Positions 1-5,761 of a stretch of DNA of 13,002 nt are shown here, piece after piece (position 1 is the first letter of the stretch; each line of letters starts with the position of its first letter). Source of the stretch: an uncultured Clostridiaceae bacterium (GTDB lineage: Bacteria > Bacillota > Clostridia > Clostridiales > Oxobacteraceae); contig CALCDS010000332.1 of the NCBI GenBank assembly GCA_937900065.1, positions 1 to 13,002 on the forward strand, given 5' to 3'. The position numbers and the translations under genes were made by a program. The notes beneath the pieces were generated by a model that saw only the letters and a list, made by a program, of their open reading frames with translations, was not told the DNA's origin and did no database searches.

Positions 1-36
1 CAAAATTGAAATAGCAGTTGTTATTTTTCTTTTCAT
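1..36 (-). CDS. N-terminus of an exported protein (partial, runs off left edge)
   Basis: Read leftward, an ATG at 36-34 opens a frame giving MKRKITTAISIL before the window ends. A lysine/arginine-rich start followed by small and hydrophobic residues is the beginning of a signal peptide or lipoprotein leader. A purine-rich ribosome binding site (GGATGGGGGA, complement of about 44-53) precedes the ATG at normal spacing, and a good leftward promoter lies upstream. The gene is divergent from znuCB, which has no substrate-binding protein in the window, so a metal-binding ZnuA-like lipoprotein is one possibility, but 12 residues cannot show that. The function is unknown. Confidence 0.6.
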   Translation of the reverse strand, partial: MKRKITTAISIL

Positions 37-94
37 TTTTAATTCCCCCATCCTTTTTATAGTCAGAAAACATTTAATAGAATAAATTTACATT

Positions 95-127
95 AAAAAA
101 ATAGAGTCAGGTGATATAACACCAGAC
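95..127 (-). terminator. terminator-like hairpin in the leader of the leftward gene (possible attenuator)
   Basis: On the minus strand, GTC-T-GGTG (127 to 120) pairs with CACC-T-GAC (113 to 106) around a 6-nt loop, with one T-T mismatch. A run of seven U residues follows (101 to 95). It lies between the promoter at 224-252 and the start codon at 36, so it would act inside the leader. An upstream TCAGG (139 to 135) could instead pair with CCTGA (111 to 107), which would disrupt the terminator stem. I do not recognise a known riboswitch class here. Confidence 0.4.
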
Positions 128-223
128 CCCATTGCCTGATACCTTCTTCATATATGCAATATTTACATTAAAATGCCATTTATATAATCCATGGCTTCGT
201 TACCATGAATAAATAATAAATAT

Positions 224-252
224 ATTATGCACTATGTAAAAATAAATGTCAA
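224..252 (-). promoter_or_regulatory. sigma-A type promoter for the leftward exported-protein gene
   Basis: On the minus strand a perfect TTGACA (252 to 247) is followed after 17 bp by CATAAT (229 to 224). Transcription would start near 217 and leave a leader of about 180 nt before the ATG at 36. Confidence 0.6.
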
Positions 253-481
253 TAAAATTGTTTTAATTTTTTTTGCCGCTTATGCTGTTTGTTCCTGATA
301 GGGATATTACAATATTGATTGATTTAAAGCTTCTTATAAAAAGAAAGCATATTTGCAAGTAATCAAGCCAGCCTGTTCATAAATAATTTGATTTATCCAA
401 ATTCGAATACTCATATTTCTCCACAAGGCCAAAGGAAGAAATCATCCTCGCAATCCTATTTTATCCTTCAAAAAAATTTAC
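253..481. other. AT-rich divergent spacer, no gene seen
   Basis: No open frame with a ribosome binding site, no RNA gene and no strong hairpin was found in this part of the spacer between the leftward exported-protein gene and znuC. Only short, weak inverted repeats occur, and no clear Fur- or Zur-type palindrome was found by eye. Confidence 0.5.
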
Positions 482-511
482 TTGCAAACGATTCCTATCT
501 GCGTATATAGT
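482..511 (+). promoter_or_regulatory. probable znuCB promoter
   Basis: TTGCAA (482-487) and TATAGT (506-511) are separated by 18 bp. A second -10 match, TATAAT at 513-518, has no good -35 at standard distance. The start point would fall near 518 and give a leader of about 65 nt. No convincing Zur operator was seen around it. Confidence 0.4.
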
Positions 512-584
512 ATATAATAGTTAATGAATATAATTTTGTCGAGTATGAATGATATACAGGAAAGGACGTTTGATTATTTTGATA

Positions 585-1262
585 ATGATTGAAGCAAAAA
601 AATTATTTTTTTCCTATACCGGTTCCCCACCATATGTTCTTGACGGTATCGATTTGGAAATACACAATGGAGAGTATGTGTCCGTACTAGGTGAAAATGG
701 CTGCGGAAAAAGCACGCTTATGAGATTGATACTAAAATTCATAAAGCCAACAAGCGGGATAATCGTATCACATGCAAAAAGAACCGGATATGTGCCGCAA
801 AAAAACGATTTTTCCAATTCCAATTTCCCAATTACGGTTTATGAAGTGCTGAATTCTTATCGAAGACTTCTGAAAATCAAAAATAAAGGCATTATGGCTG
901 AAAACCTTAAACGGGTTGGAATGTATGATTTTACAGATGCATTGATGGGTACCCTCTCCGGCGGTCAGAGCCAAAAAATACTGATTGCAAGAGCATTGAT
1001 AGGAAATCCCGACCTATTGATTTTAGACGAACCTTCTACCGGAGTGGATATTAACAGTCAAAAAGAGATATATGGATTTTTGAAAAAAATAAATAAAGAA
1101 AGCGGCATTACCATAGTGTCTGTTGAACACAATCTGGACGCAGCCATTTCAAATTCAACATTGATTTATCATATGTTAGGTGGGCATGGACATCTCTGCA
1201 CTCCCAAAAGATATGCTGACGAATATCTAAAAGGCAATGGAAAGGGTGATAATATTGTTTAA
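585..1262 (+). CDS. znuC: zinc/manganese-type ABC transporter ATP-binding protein
   Basis: Cytoplasmic ATPase that energises metal import through the membrane partner encoded by the next gene. In the 225-residue form the nucleotide-binding domain is complete: Walker A GENGCGKST (36-44), Q-loop Gln72, signature LSGGQ (124-128), Walker B LLILDEP (144-150) and H-loop His182. The C-terminal part holds several His and a Cys (HMLGGHGHLC, 196-205). The frame is open back to an ATG at 549. I prefer ATG 585 because MIEAKKLFFSYTG is the usual start of this family, but the AGGAAAGGA box (558-566) is rather far, so TTG 579 or TTG 570 is possible. Pairing with a ZnuB/MntB-type permease and a Fur-family gene makes zinc the best guess; manganese cannot be excluded. 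Confidence 0.85.
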   Translation: MIEAKKLFFSYTGSPPYVLDGIDLEIHNGEYVSVLGENGCGKSTLMRLILKFIKPTSGIIVSHAKRTGYVPQKNDFSNSNFPITVYEVLNSYRRLLKIKNKGIMAENLKRVGMYDFTDALMGTLSGGQSQKILIARALIGNPDLLILDEPSTGVDINSQKEIYGFLKKINKESGITIVSVEHNLDAAISNSTLIYHMLGGHGHLCTPKRYADEYLKGNGKGDNIV

Positions 1263-2082
1263 TTACAGCTTTATGCAAAATGCTATTTTCGTTTCAATAT
1301 TTATTTCAATCTTATGTCCATGCATAGGCATATTCCTGGTTCTTCGCCGCTATTCAATGATAGGAGATACGCTGTCCCATGCCTCGCTTGCCGGTATCAC
1401 AATCGGGCTGATGCTTAATCAGAATCCTGTGCTTGGAGCATTTATTTTTACATCTATATGCGGAGCGCTGATCGAATTTTTGCGCAGCTATTTCAAAAAA
1501 TATACTGATTTGATCCTCACCATCGTTCTTTCTTTGAGTGTGGGTACTGCTATTACAATCATAAGTTCAGGGAAGCTCCATGCAAATGCAGACTCCTTTA
1601 TGTTCGGAAGTATACTGACTGTGACCAAATTTGATATGATAATGGTACTGATACTCAGCGCAATTTCGGTATTGACTCTTATACTCCTGTACCATCAGCT
1701 GGTCTATATTGCATATGATGAGGAAGCCGCTAAAGTGGCAGGCGTAAAGGTAGGACTTATCAATTATGTTTTTTCTATTCTCGTTGCTTCCGCAATATCA
1801 GTATCAATAAGAATAGTAGGCGTGCTGGTGCTCAGTTCAATGATCGCTCTTCCCGTAGCCACGGCATTGCAGCTTGGGAAAGGATTCAAACCAACGCTTA
1901 TATACTCCATTGTTTTCAGCATAACAGACATAATGCTGGGATTGTTTATTTCATATTATCTCAATGTGGCACCCGGAGGATTTACCGCCCTTATTTCAGT
2001 AGCTGTCCTCGTTTTGGTTCTAGTAATAAAAAAAATACATGCAATCATAAACATGATCCGCAATAAAGCTCAAATATGCTGA
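1255..2082 (+). CDS. znuB: zinc/manganese-type ABC transporter permease
   Basis: Integral membrane channel of the metal importer, ABC-3 family (ZnuB/MntB/TroC). The protein is strongly hydrophobic with about eight predicted membrane segments. It carries family features: the N-terminal FLVLRRYSMIGDTLSHASLAG stretch (split by a hydrophilic SMIGD), a cytoplasmic coupling loop with YDEEAAKVAGV, and an APGG near the last segment. The likely start is TTG 1255, nine bases after GGAAAGG (1239-1245), giving an N-terminus like MFNYSFMQNA. It overlaps the end of znuC by 8 bp, so the two are translationally coupled. An upstream ATG at 1237 would add six residues. The usual third component, a metal-binding lipoprotein, is absent downstream. 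Confidence 0.85.
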   Translation: MFNYSFMQNAIFVSIFISILCPCIGIFLVLRRYSMIGDTLSHASLAGITIGLMLNQNPVLGAFIFTSICGALIEFLRSYFKKYTDLILTIVLSLSVGTAITIISSGKLHANADSFMFGSILTVTKFDMIMVLILSAISVLTLILLYHQLVYIAYDEEAAKVAGVKVGLINYVFSILVASAISVSIRIVGVLVLSSMIALPVATALQLGKGFKPTLIYSIVFSITDIMLGLFISYYLNVAPGGFTALISVAVLVLVLVIKKIHAIINMIRNKAQIC

Positions 2083-2246
2083 TATGCCAAAAAACTTGAC
2101 TTATACAAATTGGCATTCTACAATAAATACAAATGTTAACTGTACACATCCGCATGTTATAAGAAGAATTTGATAAAGCTTTATAAGAAATAGCCCCGCA
2201 AATTGCAGGCTCCATTAAATGCAACATTTACGGCAAGCGTGCCAGG

Positions 2247-2277
2247 TTCAAAAACAGCTGCAAAACTCTTCTATAAT
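2247..2277 (+). promoter_or_regulatory. possible promoter of the Fur-family gene
   Basis: TATAAT at 2272-2277 is a perfect -10 box. The only -35 match is TTCAAA (2247-2252) with a long 19-bp spacer, so the promoter is weak or activator-dependent. It implies the repressor gene can be transcribed separately from znuCB. The rest of the 221-bp gap between the two genes shows no gene or clear terminator. Confidence 0.35.
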
Positions 2278-2303
2278 AAGTTAATAAATGAGGTGAATAT
2301 ACC

Positions 2304-2720
2304 ATGAAAGAGTCACAAGATAACTGGCCTGCTGGTATAAAAAAGACTAAACAGCGTGAAAGTGTGCTATCGGTGCTTGAACATGCAAAGAAACCATTAA
2401 GCGCAATGGAAATATGCTCTGAAGTAGAAAAAAACGATGATTCGATCTGGCTGTCTACCGTTTACAGGGTGCTGGAGCTCTTTGTAAAAAAAGGCTTGGT
2501 AATCAAAACCAATGTAATGAACAACGATATGTCCATATATGAACTCAATCGTTTTAAACATAAACATTATGCTGTTTGCATAAAATGCCATAAAATCATA
2601 GAAATGTATAATTGTCCTATGGATAAATTTACACCAAAACTCGAAGATGATGACTTTCATATAATCGGACACAATTTAGAGATATATGGATTTTGCAAAG
2701 ACTGTGACCCAAAACGATAA
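2304..2720 (+). CDS. Fur-family metalloregulator, probably Zur
   Basis: Cytoplasmic dimeric metal-sensing DNA-binding repressor. The N-terminal winged helix covers about residues 12-80, with the recognition-helix signature STVYRVLELFVKKGLV (51-66). The C-terminal dimerisation domain has the His-rich KHKHYAVCIKC motif (His86, His88, Cys92, Cys95) and the second zinc-knuckle pair Cys131 and Cys134, so a Cys4 structural zinc site is complete. The His that PerR uses near residue 37 is replaced (KKPLSAMEIC), which argues against a peroxide sensor. The position after znuCB on the same strand suggests Zur controlling zinc uptake. Its 138-residue length is normal. GAGGTG (2290-2295) supports ATG 2304. 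Metal specificity is inferred from context only. Confidence 0.8.
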   Translation: MKESQDNWPAGIKKTKQRESVLSVLEHAKKPLSAMEICSEVEKNDDSIWLSTVYRVLELFVKKGLVIKTNVMNNDMSIYELNRFKHKHYAVCIKCHKIIEMYNCPMDKFTPKLEDDDFHIIGHNLEIYGFCKDCDPKR

Positions 2721-2732
2721 TCACAGTCTCAA

Positions 2733-2777
2733 ATATTAAACATCCCCTCAGCAATAAGCTGAGGGGATGTTTAATAT
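2733..2777. terminator. bidirectional rho-independent terminator
   Basis: A perfect 20-bp inverted repeat (2733-2752 and 2758-2777) encloses a 5-nt AATAA loop. It has a GC-rich core (CCCCTCAGC/GCTGAGGGG) and an AT-rich base. It separates the rightward Fur-family gene from the leftward flavin reductase gene and can serve both. Confidence 0.9.
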
Positions 2778-2808
2778 AAAAGGATTTAAATATTTTATGC
2801 TGTCACAC

Positions 2809-3375
2809 TCATTTCATATCGGAAATAGTATCGACCCATTTTACAAAGGCATCCATATAATTTTTCAGGAACTGCCTTGTCGATTCGCTTGTAATCTCGC
2901 CCTTCTCATTTAAAATAGAAGCCACGTTTCCAATATAAGCTTCCGGCTGCTGCAGCATCAAAATGTTCAGAAAAGCCATTGGCTGGCGCAAATGATGATT
3001 GGCGCCGAAAGCGCCAAGACTGCCTGGCGATACGCTGATGATTCCGCCTGCTTTTCCATCCCACGCATTCTTTCCATAAGGTCTTGAACCAACATCCAAT
3101 GCATTTTTCAGTACAGCCGGAACTGACCGGTTGTATTCCGGAGTCACAAAAAGGCAGCCATCCAGCGGTTTTACTTTTGCACGGAATTCTGTCCACTCTT
3201 TCGGAGGATTGCCGTCATCATCAAGATCTTGATTGTACATTGCCAGTTTAGACAGATCAATCATGTCCATTTTAAAATTATTGGGCGCCAAAGATGAAAC
3301 AAACTTAGCAATGGATTTGCAATAAGATCCCCTCCGCAGACTTCCCACAAAAACTCCGGCTCTTTTATTGCTCAT
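2809..3375 (-). CDS. NADPH-dependent FMN reductase family protein
   Basis: Soluble flavodoxin-fold oxidoreductase of the NADPH-dependent FMN/azo/chromate reductase group; it would reduce flavin or quinone-like acceptors with NAD(P)H. The 188 residues start at ATG 3375, eight bases from a good GGAGGTG (3388 to 3382); an ATG at 3390 in the same frame has no such site. Visible motifs are the phosphate-binding loop GSLRRGS (11-17), the family signature TPEYNRSVPAVLKNALD (78-94) and the SPGSLGAFGA loop (116-125). The gene diverges from the encapsulin operon, and the two promoters share a sequence motif. Reduced flavin can release iron from ferritins, so a link to the encapsulated iron store is plausible. 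The true substrate is unknown. Confidence 0.85.
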   Translation of the reverse strand: MSNKRAGVFVGSLRRGSYCKSIAKFVSSLAPNNFKMDMIDLSKLAMYNQDLDDDGNPPKEWTEFRAKVKPLDGCLFVTPEYNRSVPAVLKNALDVGSRPYGKNAWDGKAGGIISVSPGSLGAFGANHHLRQPMAFLNILMLQQPEAYIGNVASILNEKGEITSESTRQFLKNYMDAFVKWVDTISDMK

Positions 3376-3485
3376 GATCAACACCTCCATATACTTTGCA
3401 CACTTGTTTTAAAAATTTTAGGGTTTAAAAACAACACTCATTACTCATTTGAAATGTTATTTTTTCCCTTTCTTTATTATTTTCC

Positions 3486-3514
3486 ATTATAATTTTTAAT
3501 GAATTCCTCGTCAA
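3486..3514 (-). promoter_or_regulatory. promoter of the flavin reductase gene
   Basis: On the minus strand TTGACG (3514 to 3509) and TATAAT (3491 to 3486) are separated by exactly 17 bp. The spacer contains TTCATTA, the same half-site found around the divergent promoter. The leader to ATG 3375 would be about 104 nt. Confidence 0.7.
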
Positions 3515-3552
3515 GTGCATATACTATCATGTGCTTCCTTTAGATAGATAAA

Positions 3553-3604
3553 ATTAATGAAGAACGTTGTTTTTCATTAATATCTGTTCTATAATGAAAA
3601 CAAC
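3553..3604. promoter_or_regulatory. candidate operator: alternating TAATGAA half-sites over the encapsulin promoter
   Basis: Three half-sites alternate in direction: ATTAATGAA (3553-3561), TTCATTAAT (3573-3581) and TAATGAA (3592-3598), with centres 18-19 bp apart. The last two belong to a longer dyad, GTTGTTTTTCATTA (3566-3579) against TAATGAAAACAAC (3592-3604), which covers the -35 and -10 boxes. A repressor bound here would block polymerase. The regulator is not identified. Confidence 0.5.
3567..3595 (+). promoter_or_regulatory. promoter of the encapsulin operon
   Basis: TTGTTT (3567-3572) and a perfect TATAAT (3590-3595) are separated by 17 bp. The start would be near 3602, leaving a leader of about 140 nt before the ferritin start codon. 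Confidence 0.65.
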
Positions 3605-3672
3605 AAAAGAGAAAGCAGAGCAGAAAATTTTTAATAAAGTTTTGACTCTGGTCTGCTTATTACTCTTTTTAT
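3605..3672 (+). terminator. terminator-like hairpin in the leader of the encapsulin operon
   Basis: AAGCAGA (3613-3619) pairs with TCTGCTT (3652-3658). After one mismatch CAGA (3621-3624) pairs with TCTG (3647-3650). An outer AAAAGAG (3605-3611) can pair with CTCTTTT (3663-3669), which also forms the U-run. It follows the predicted start point and precedes the ribosome binding site, so it would act as an attenuator or a 5' stabilising structure. It is imperfect, so the call is tentative. Confidence 0.4.
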
Positions 3673-3742
3673 AATCTTGTCTTCTGCCTTTGTGCACAAA
3701 ATTTATTCAATAAATAAAATCAATCGATTGGAGGATGAAAAT

Positions 3743-4129
3743 ATGCCAGCTTTTGCAAATCCATTTCAAGGAAATGTTGACCGCAAACTAACTAAAGAAG
3801 AACTTATCCAGGCAGTCCGTCTAGATATCGCAGGCGAGTTGGAAGCGATCTATCTATATGACGCCCACGTTCAAGCAACAGATAACGATATCGCGAAAAA
3901 TGTGCTCGCAGATATCCGCGACGAAGAAAAGGCTCACATCGGCGAATTGATGACACTGCTTAGGACGCTCGACCCTAAAGAAGCCGAACTGTTTGCATCA
4001 GGTGAAGCTGAAGTACGTGAAATGCTGGATGAACTCGGGGTTGCCGCTCCGGCGGAAAATCCTTCCGGCAGTGCTTCAGAACCCGCAACCGTGGGAAGCT
4101 TGATCGACAAATCACAAGTATCAAAGTAA
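3743..4129 (+). CDS. encapsulated ferritin-like cargo protein
   Basis: Ferroxidase loaded inside the encapsulin shell; it oxidises Fe(II) for storage. The 128-residue chain carries the EncFtn signature: Glu32 in GELEAIYLYD, then Glu62 and His65 in RDEEKAH, which match the iron-ligand positions known from the Rhodospirillum rubrum protein. It is a short two-helix ferritin half, so the di-iron site should form only in a dimer. After about residue 100 an Ala/Pro/Ser/Gly-rich linker leads to a C-terminal targeting peptide containing ATVGSLIDKSQ, which docks the cargo on the inner shell wall. ATG 3743 is chosen because GGAGG (3730-3734) lies 8 bp upstream and the conserved sequence begins there; the frame extends to 3677 without such support. 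The shell gene follows after 16 bp. Confidence 0.9.
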   Translation: MPAFANPFQGNVDRKLTKEELIQAVRLDIAGELEAIYLYDAHVQATDNDIAKNVLADIRDEEKAHIGELMTLLRTLDPKEAELFASGEAEVREMLDELGVAAPAENPSGSASEPATVGSLIDKSQVSK

Positions 4130-4145
4130 AAAGGAGGTTTTAAAT

Positions 4146-4961
4146 ATGAGTTATTTATCCAGAGAATCTTCTAGTCTTTCTGAAGGACTTTGGGAGCAAA
4201 TCGATTCCGCTATTGTGAAAGCAGCACGGAATGTTTTGATTGGAAGGCGCTTTCTGCACATTTTCGGGCCTCTCGGCATTGGTGTTGAAACTATTGCCAT
4301 TGACGACGCAGATGGGGTAAAAGAAGTTGAAAAAAATGGTCTGATCATAACTCAGGGTAGGAAACTCACAGAGATTCCTATGGTTTATGATGATTTTACG
4401 CTGCTTGCAAAGGATCTGGAAGGCGCTAAAAAATCCGGCTTCCCTGTAGATCTTTCCAAAGCTGAAATAGCTGCTGAAAAATGCGCTCTCAAAGAAGATA
4501 AGCTTATCTTCTTTGGAGACAAAGAACTCGGATACGACGGCCTGCTCACCGTCTCCGGTGCTAAAAAAATAGCAAAGAAGGATTGGAGCATAGGTGAAGG
4601 AGCCTTTACAGATATTGCTGCCGGGATCGCTTATCTTACAGAAAAAAGTATTTATGGCCCTTATGCACTTGCTCTAAGTCCTGACCTCTATATGCAGATG
4701 CAGAGGCTGCAACCCGGAACCGGGCTTTTGGAGATCGACCGCGTTGCTAAATTGGTAGGCGGACATATCTATCAATCACCTGTTCTTGGAAACGGCAAAG
4801 CAGTGCTTATAGGCTCTGATGAAAAAAATATGGACCTTGTTATCGGCCAGGATATGGCAGCTGCTTATTTAGAGCAAAAAGAACTCAATCACAGCCTGCG
4901 CGTACTTGAAACTGTTTTGCTACGCATTAAGCAGAAACAGGCTATTGTTGTTTTCGAATAA
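4146..4961 (+). CDS. encapsulin shell protein (family 1)
   Basis: Self-assembling HK97-fold protein that forms a closed icosahedral nanocompartment in the cytoplasm. The 271 residues match family 1 encapsulins throughout: N-terminal LSRESSSLSEGLWEQID, then AARNVLIGRRFLHIFGPLG (the N-terminal helix that helps hold cargo peptides), GYDGLLT in the middle, IYGPYALALSPDLY, and a late VIGQDMAAAYLE. Length is close to the usual 265-270. AGGAGG (4132-4137) lies 8 bp before ATG 4146. It is co-transcribed with the upstream ferritin, the classic cargo-shell pair for iron storage and oxidative-stress protection. The Trp used by the Thermotoga maritima shell to hold flavin is not evident in the matching stretch (VYDDFTLLAKDLEG), judged by eye. 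Confidence 0.92.
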   Translation: MSYLSRESSSLSEGLWEQIDSAIVKAARNVLIGRRFLHIFGPLGIGVETIAIDDADGVKEVEKNGLIITQGRKLTEIPMVYDDFTLLAKDLEGAKKSGFPVDLSKAEIAAEKCALKEDKLIFFGDKELGYDGLLTVSGAKKIAKKDWSIGEGAFTDIAAGIAYLTEKSIYGPYALALSPDLYMQMQRLQPGTGLLEIDRVAKLVGGHIYQSPVLGNGKAVLIGSDEKNMDLVIGQDMAAAYLEQKELNHSLRVLETVLLRIKQKQAIVVFE

Positions 4962-4978
4962 CATAAAATAATATCTTT

Positions 4979-5211
4979 GGACTATGTTAAAACATAGTGT
5001 TGATTTTTTGAGCAATCCAAGCGAGCGATGTGAACACTTTTGCTAAGTTCTTGGCGAAATTTCCGAAGTGAATCCTAGAACTTTTGCTTGTCCGAACGAA
5101 GTGAGTTGCAAAAGTTCTTGATGAACGAGGAAATAGAGCCTTAGAACTTAAAAAGTGCAAACAGGCGAGCTGGATGCTCAAAATCAACATCTTCATTAAA
5201 CATAATCTGTC
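4979..5211. mobile_element. palindromic MITE-like element, long copy
   Basis: A non-coding element with imperfect terminal inverted repeats of about 40 bp: the left end holds CTATGTTAAAACATAG and TTGATTTTTTGAGC (5000-5013), and the right end holds GCTCAAAATCAACAT (5176-5190) then AAACATAAT. Both arms match the 96-bp element at 7788-7883. The centre (about 5030-5160) is a second, nested palindrome. The flanks show ATATCTTT (4971-4978) on the left and CTGTCTTT (5208-5215) on the right, which may be a decayed 8-bp target duplication; this overlap makes the right border uncertain by several bases. The element sits between encapsulin and superoxide reductase, ending 47 bp before the latter's start codon. 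It codes for no transposase. Confidence 0.7.
5077..5118. repeat. perfect 11-bp hairpin at the centre of the long element
   Basis: AGAACTTTTGC (5077-5087) pairs with GCAAAAGTTCT (5108-5118) around a 20-nt loop. The heptamer AAGTTCT and its complement AGAACTT occur four times in alternating orientation (5045, 5077, 5112 and 5143), so the interior folds in more than one way. Confidence 0.7.
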
Positions 5212-5258
5212 TTTGATACATGATGTCAAATAAAAAGTTTTTGAAGGGAGCTGTTAAA

Positions 5259-5633
5259 ATGTCTCTTGTCGATTTCTATCGTTGTGAAAGGTGCGGCAAC
5301 ATTGTCGCTCTGATTAAAAAAGGCGGCGGAACCCTCACCTGCTGTGACCAGGAAATGACCAAGCTGAAAGCCAATTCAACTGACGGCGCAAAAGAAAAAC
5401 ATGTGCCGGTCGTTACAAAGGAAGGCGGCAAAATAAAAGTCGCAGTCGGTTCAGTTTTACATCCAATGATTCCGGAACATCATATTGAATGGATCGCACT
5501 CGTTTCCGGCGACAAGGTGGAATTTAAATTCTTAAAGCCCGGTCAAGAACCTAAAGCCGAATTTGCCGAAGTCAAATCCGGAACTGTTTACGAGTATTGC
5601 AACCTTCACGGTCTTTGGAAAGCCGATTTTTAA
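5259..5633 (+). CDS. superoxide reductase (desulfoferrodoxin, 2Fe type)
   Basis: Cytoplasmic enzyme of anaerobes that reduces superoxide to hydrogen peroxide without making oxygen, using electrons from rubredoxin or a similar donor. The 124 residues include the N-terminal desulforedoxin domain with Cys9, Cys12, Cys28 and Cys29 for the structural iron, and the catalytic domain with His48 (KEKHVP), His68, His74 (LHPMIPEHH), Cys114 and His117 (EYCNLHG) for the Fe(His)4Cys site. All ligands are present. ATG 5259 follows AAGGGAG (5244-5250) by 8 bp and gives the standard MSLVDFYRCERCG start; an upstream ATG at 5220 is not supported. No clear promoter is seen between the repeat element and the gene, so it may be read from the encapsulin promoter or from within the element. 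Confidence 0.92.
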   Translation: MSLVDFYRCERCGNIVALIKKGGGTLTCCDQEMTKLKANSTDGAKEKHVPVVTKEGGKIKVAVGSVLHPMIPEHHIEWIALVSGDKVEFKFLKPGQEPKAEFAEVKSGTVYEYCNLHGLWKADF

Positions 5634-5673
5634 TACTCACTTGATAAGGTAAAAATATATTTTCAAACATGAG

Positions 5674-5718
5674 ATCAGCCGAAGGCGAATGAGAAATTTT
5701 CATTCGCTTTCGGCTGAT
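5674..5718. terminator. bidirectional terminator between superoxide reductase and ene-reductase genes
   Basis: A 19-bp inverted repeat (5674-5692 with 5700-5718) has a single G-T pair and a short AT-rich loop; the core is CAGCCGAAGGCGAATGA. It lies between two convergent genes and can stop transcription from both sides. Confidence 0.85.
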
Positions 5719-5761
5719 TTGTTCAAGCGTAAAAAAGTTTAGCTCTATAAATTAAATTGTT

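Noticed and set aside
100..140. Fluoride or other known riboswitch in the leftward leader
   Set aside because: A few bases (GGCAATGGGGTC...CTGACTCTA) recall the fluoride motif, but the conserved second half and pseudoknot do not match.
3677..3742. N-terminal extension of the ferritin frame (22 extra residues)
   Set aside because: It has no ribosome binding site at proper distance and does not resemble the family; GGAGG at 3730-3734 points to ATG 3743.
5220..5258. N-terminal extension of the superoxide reductase frame
   Set aside because: The known protein begins at MSLVDFYRC, and AAGGGAG at 5244-5250 serves ATG 5259.
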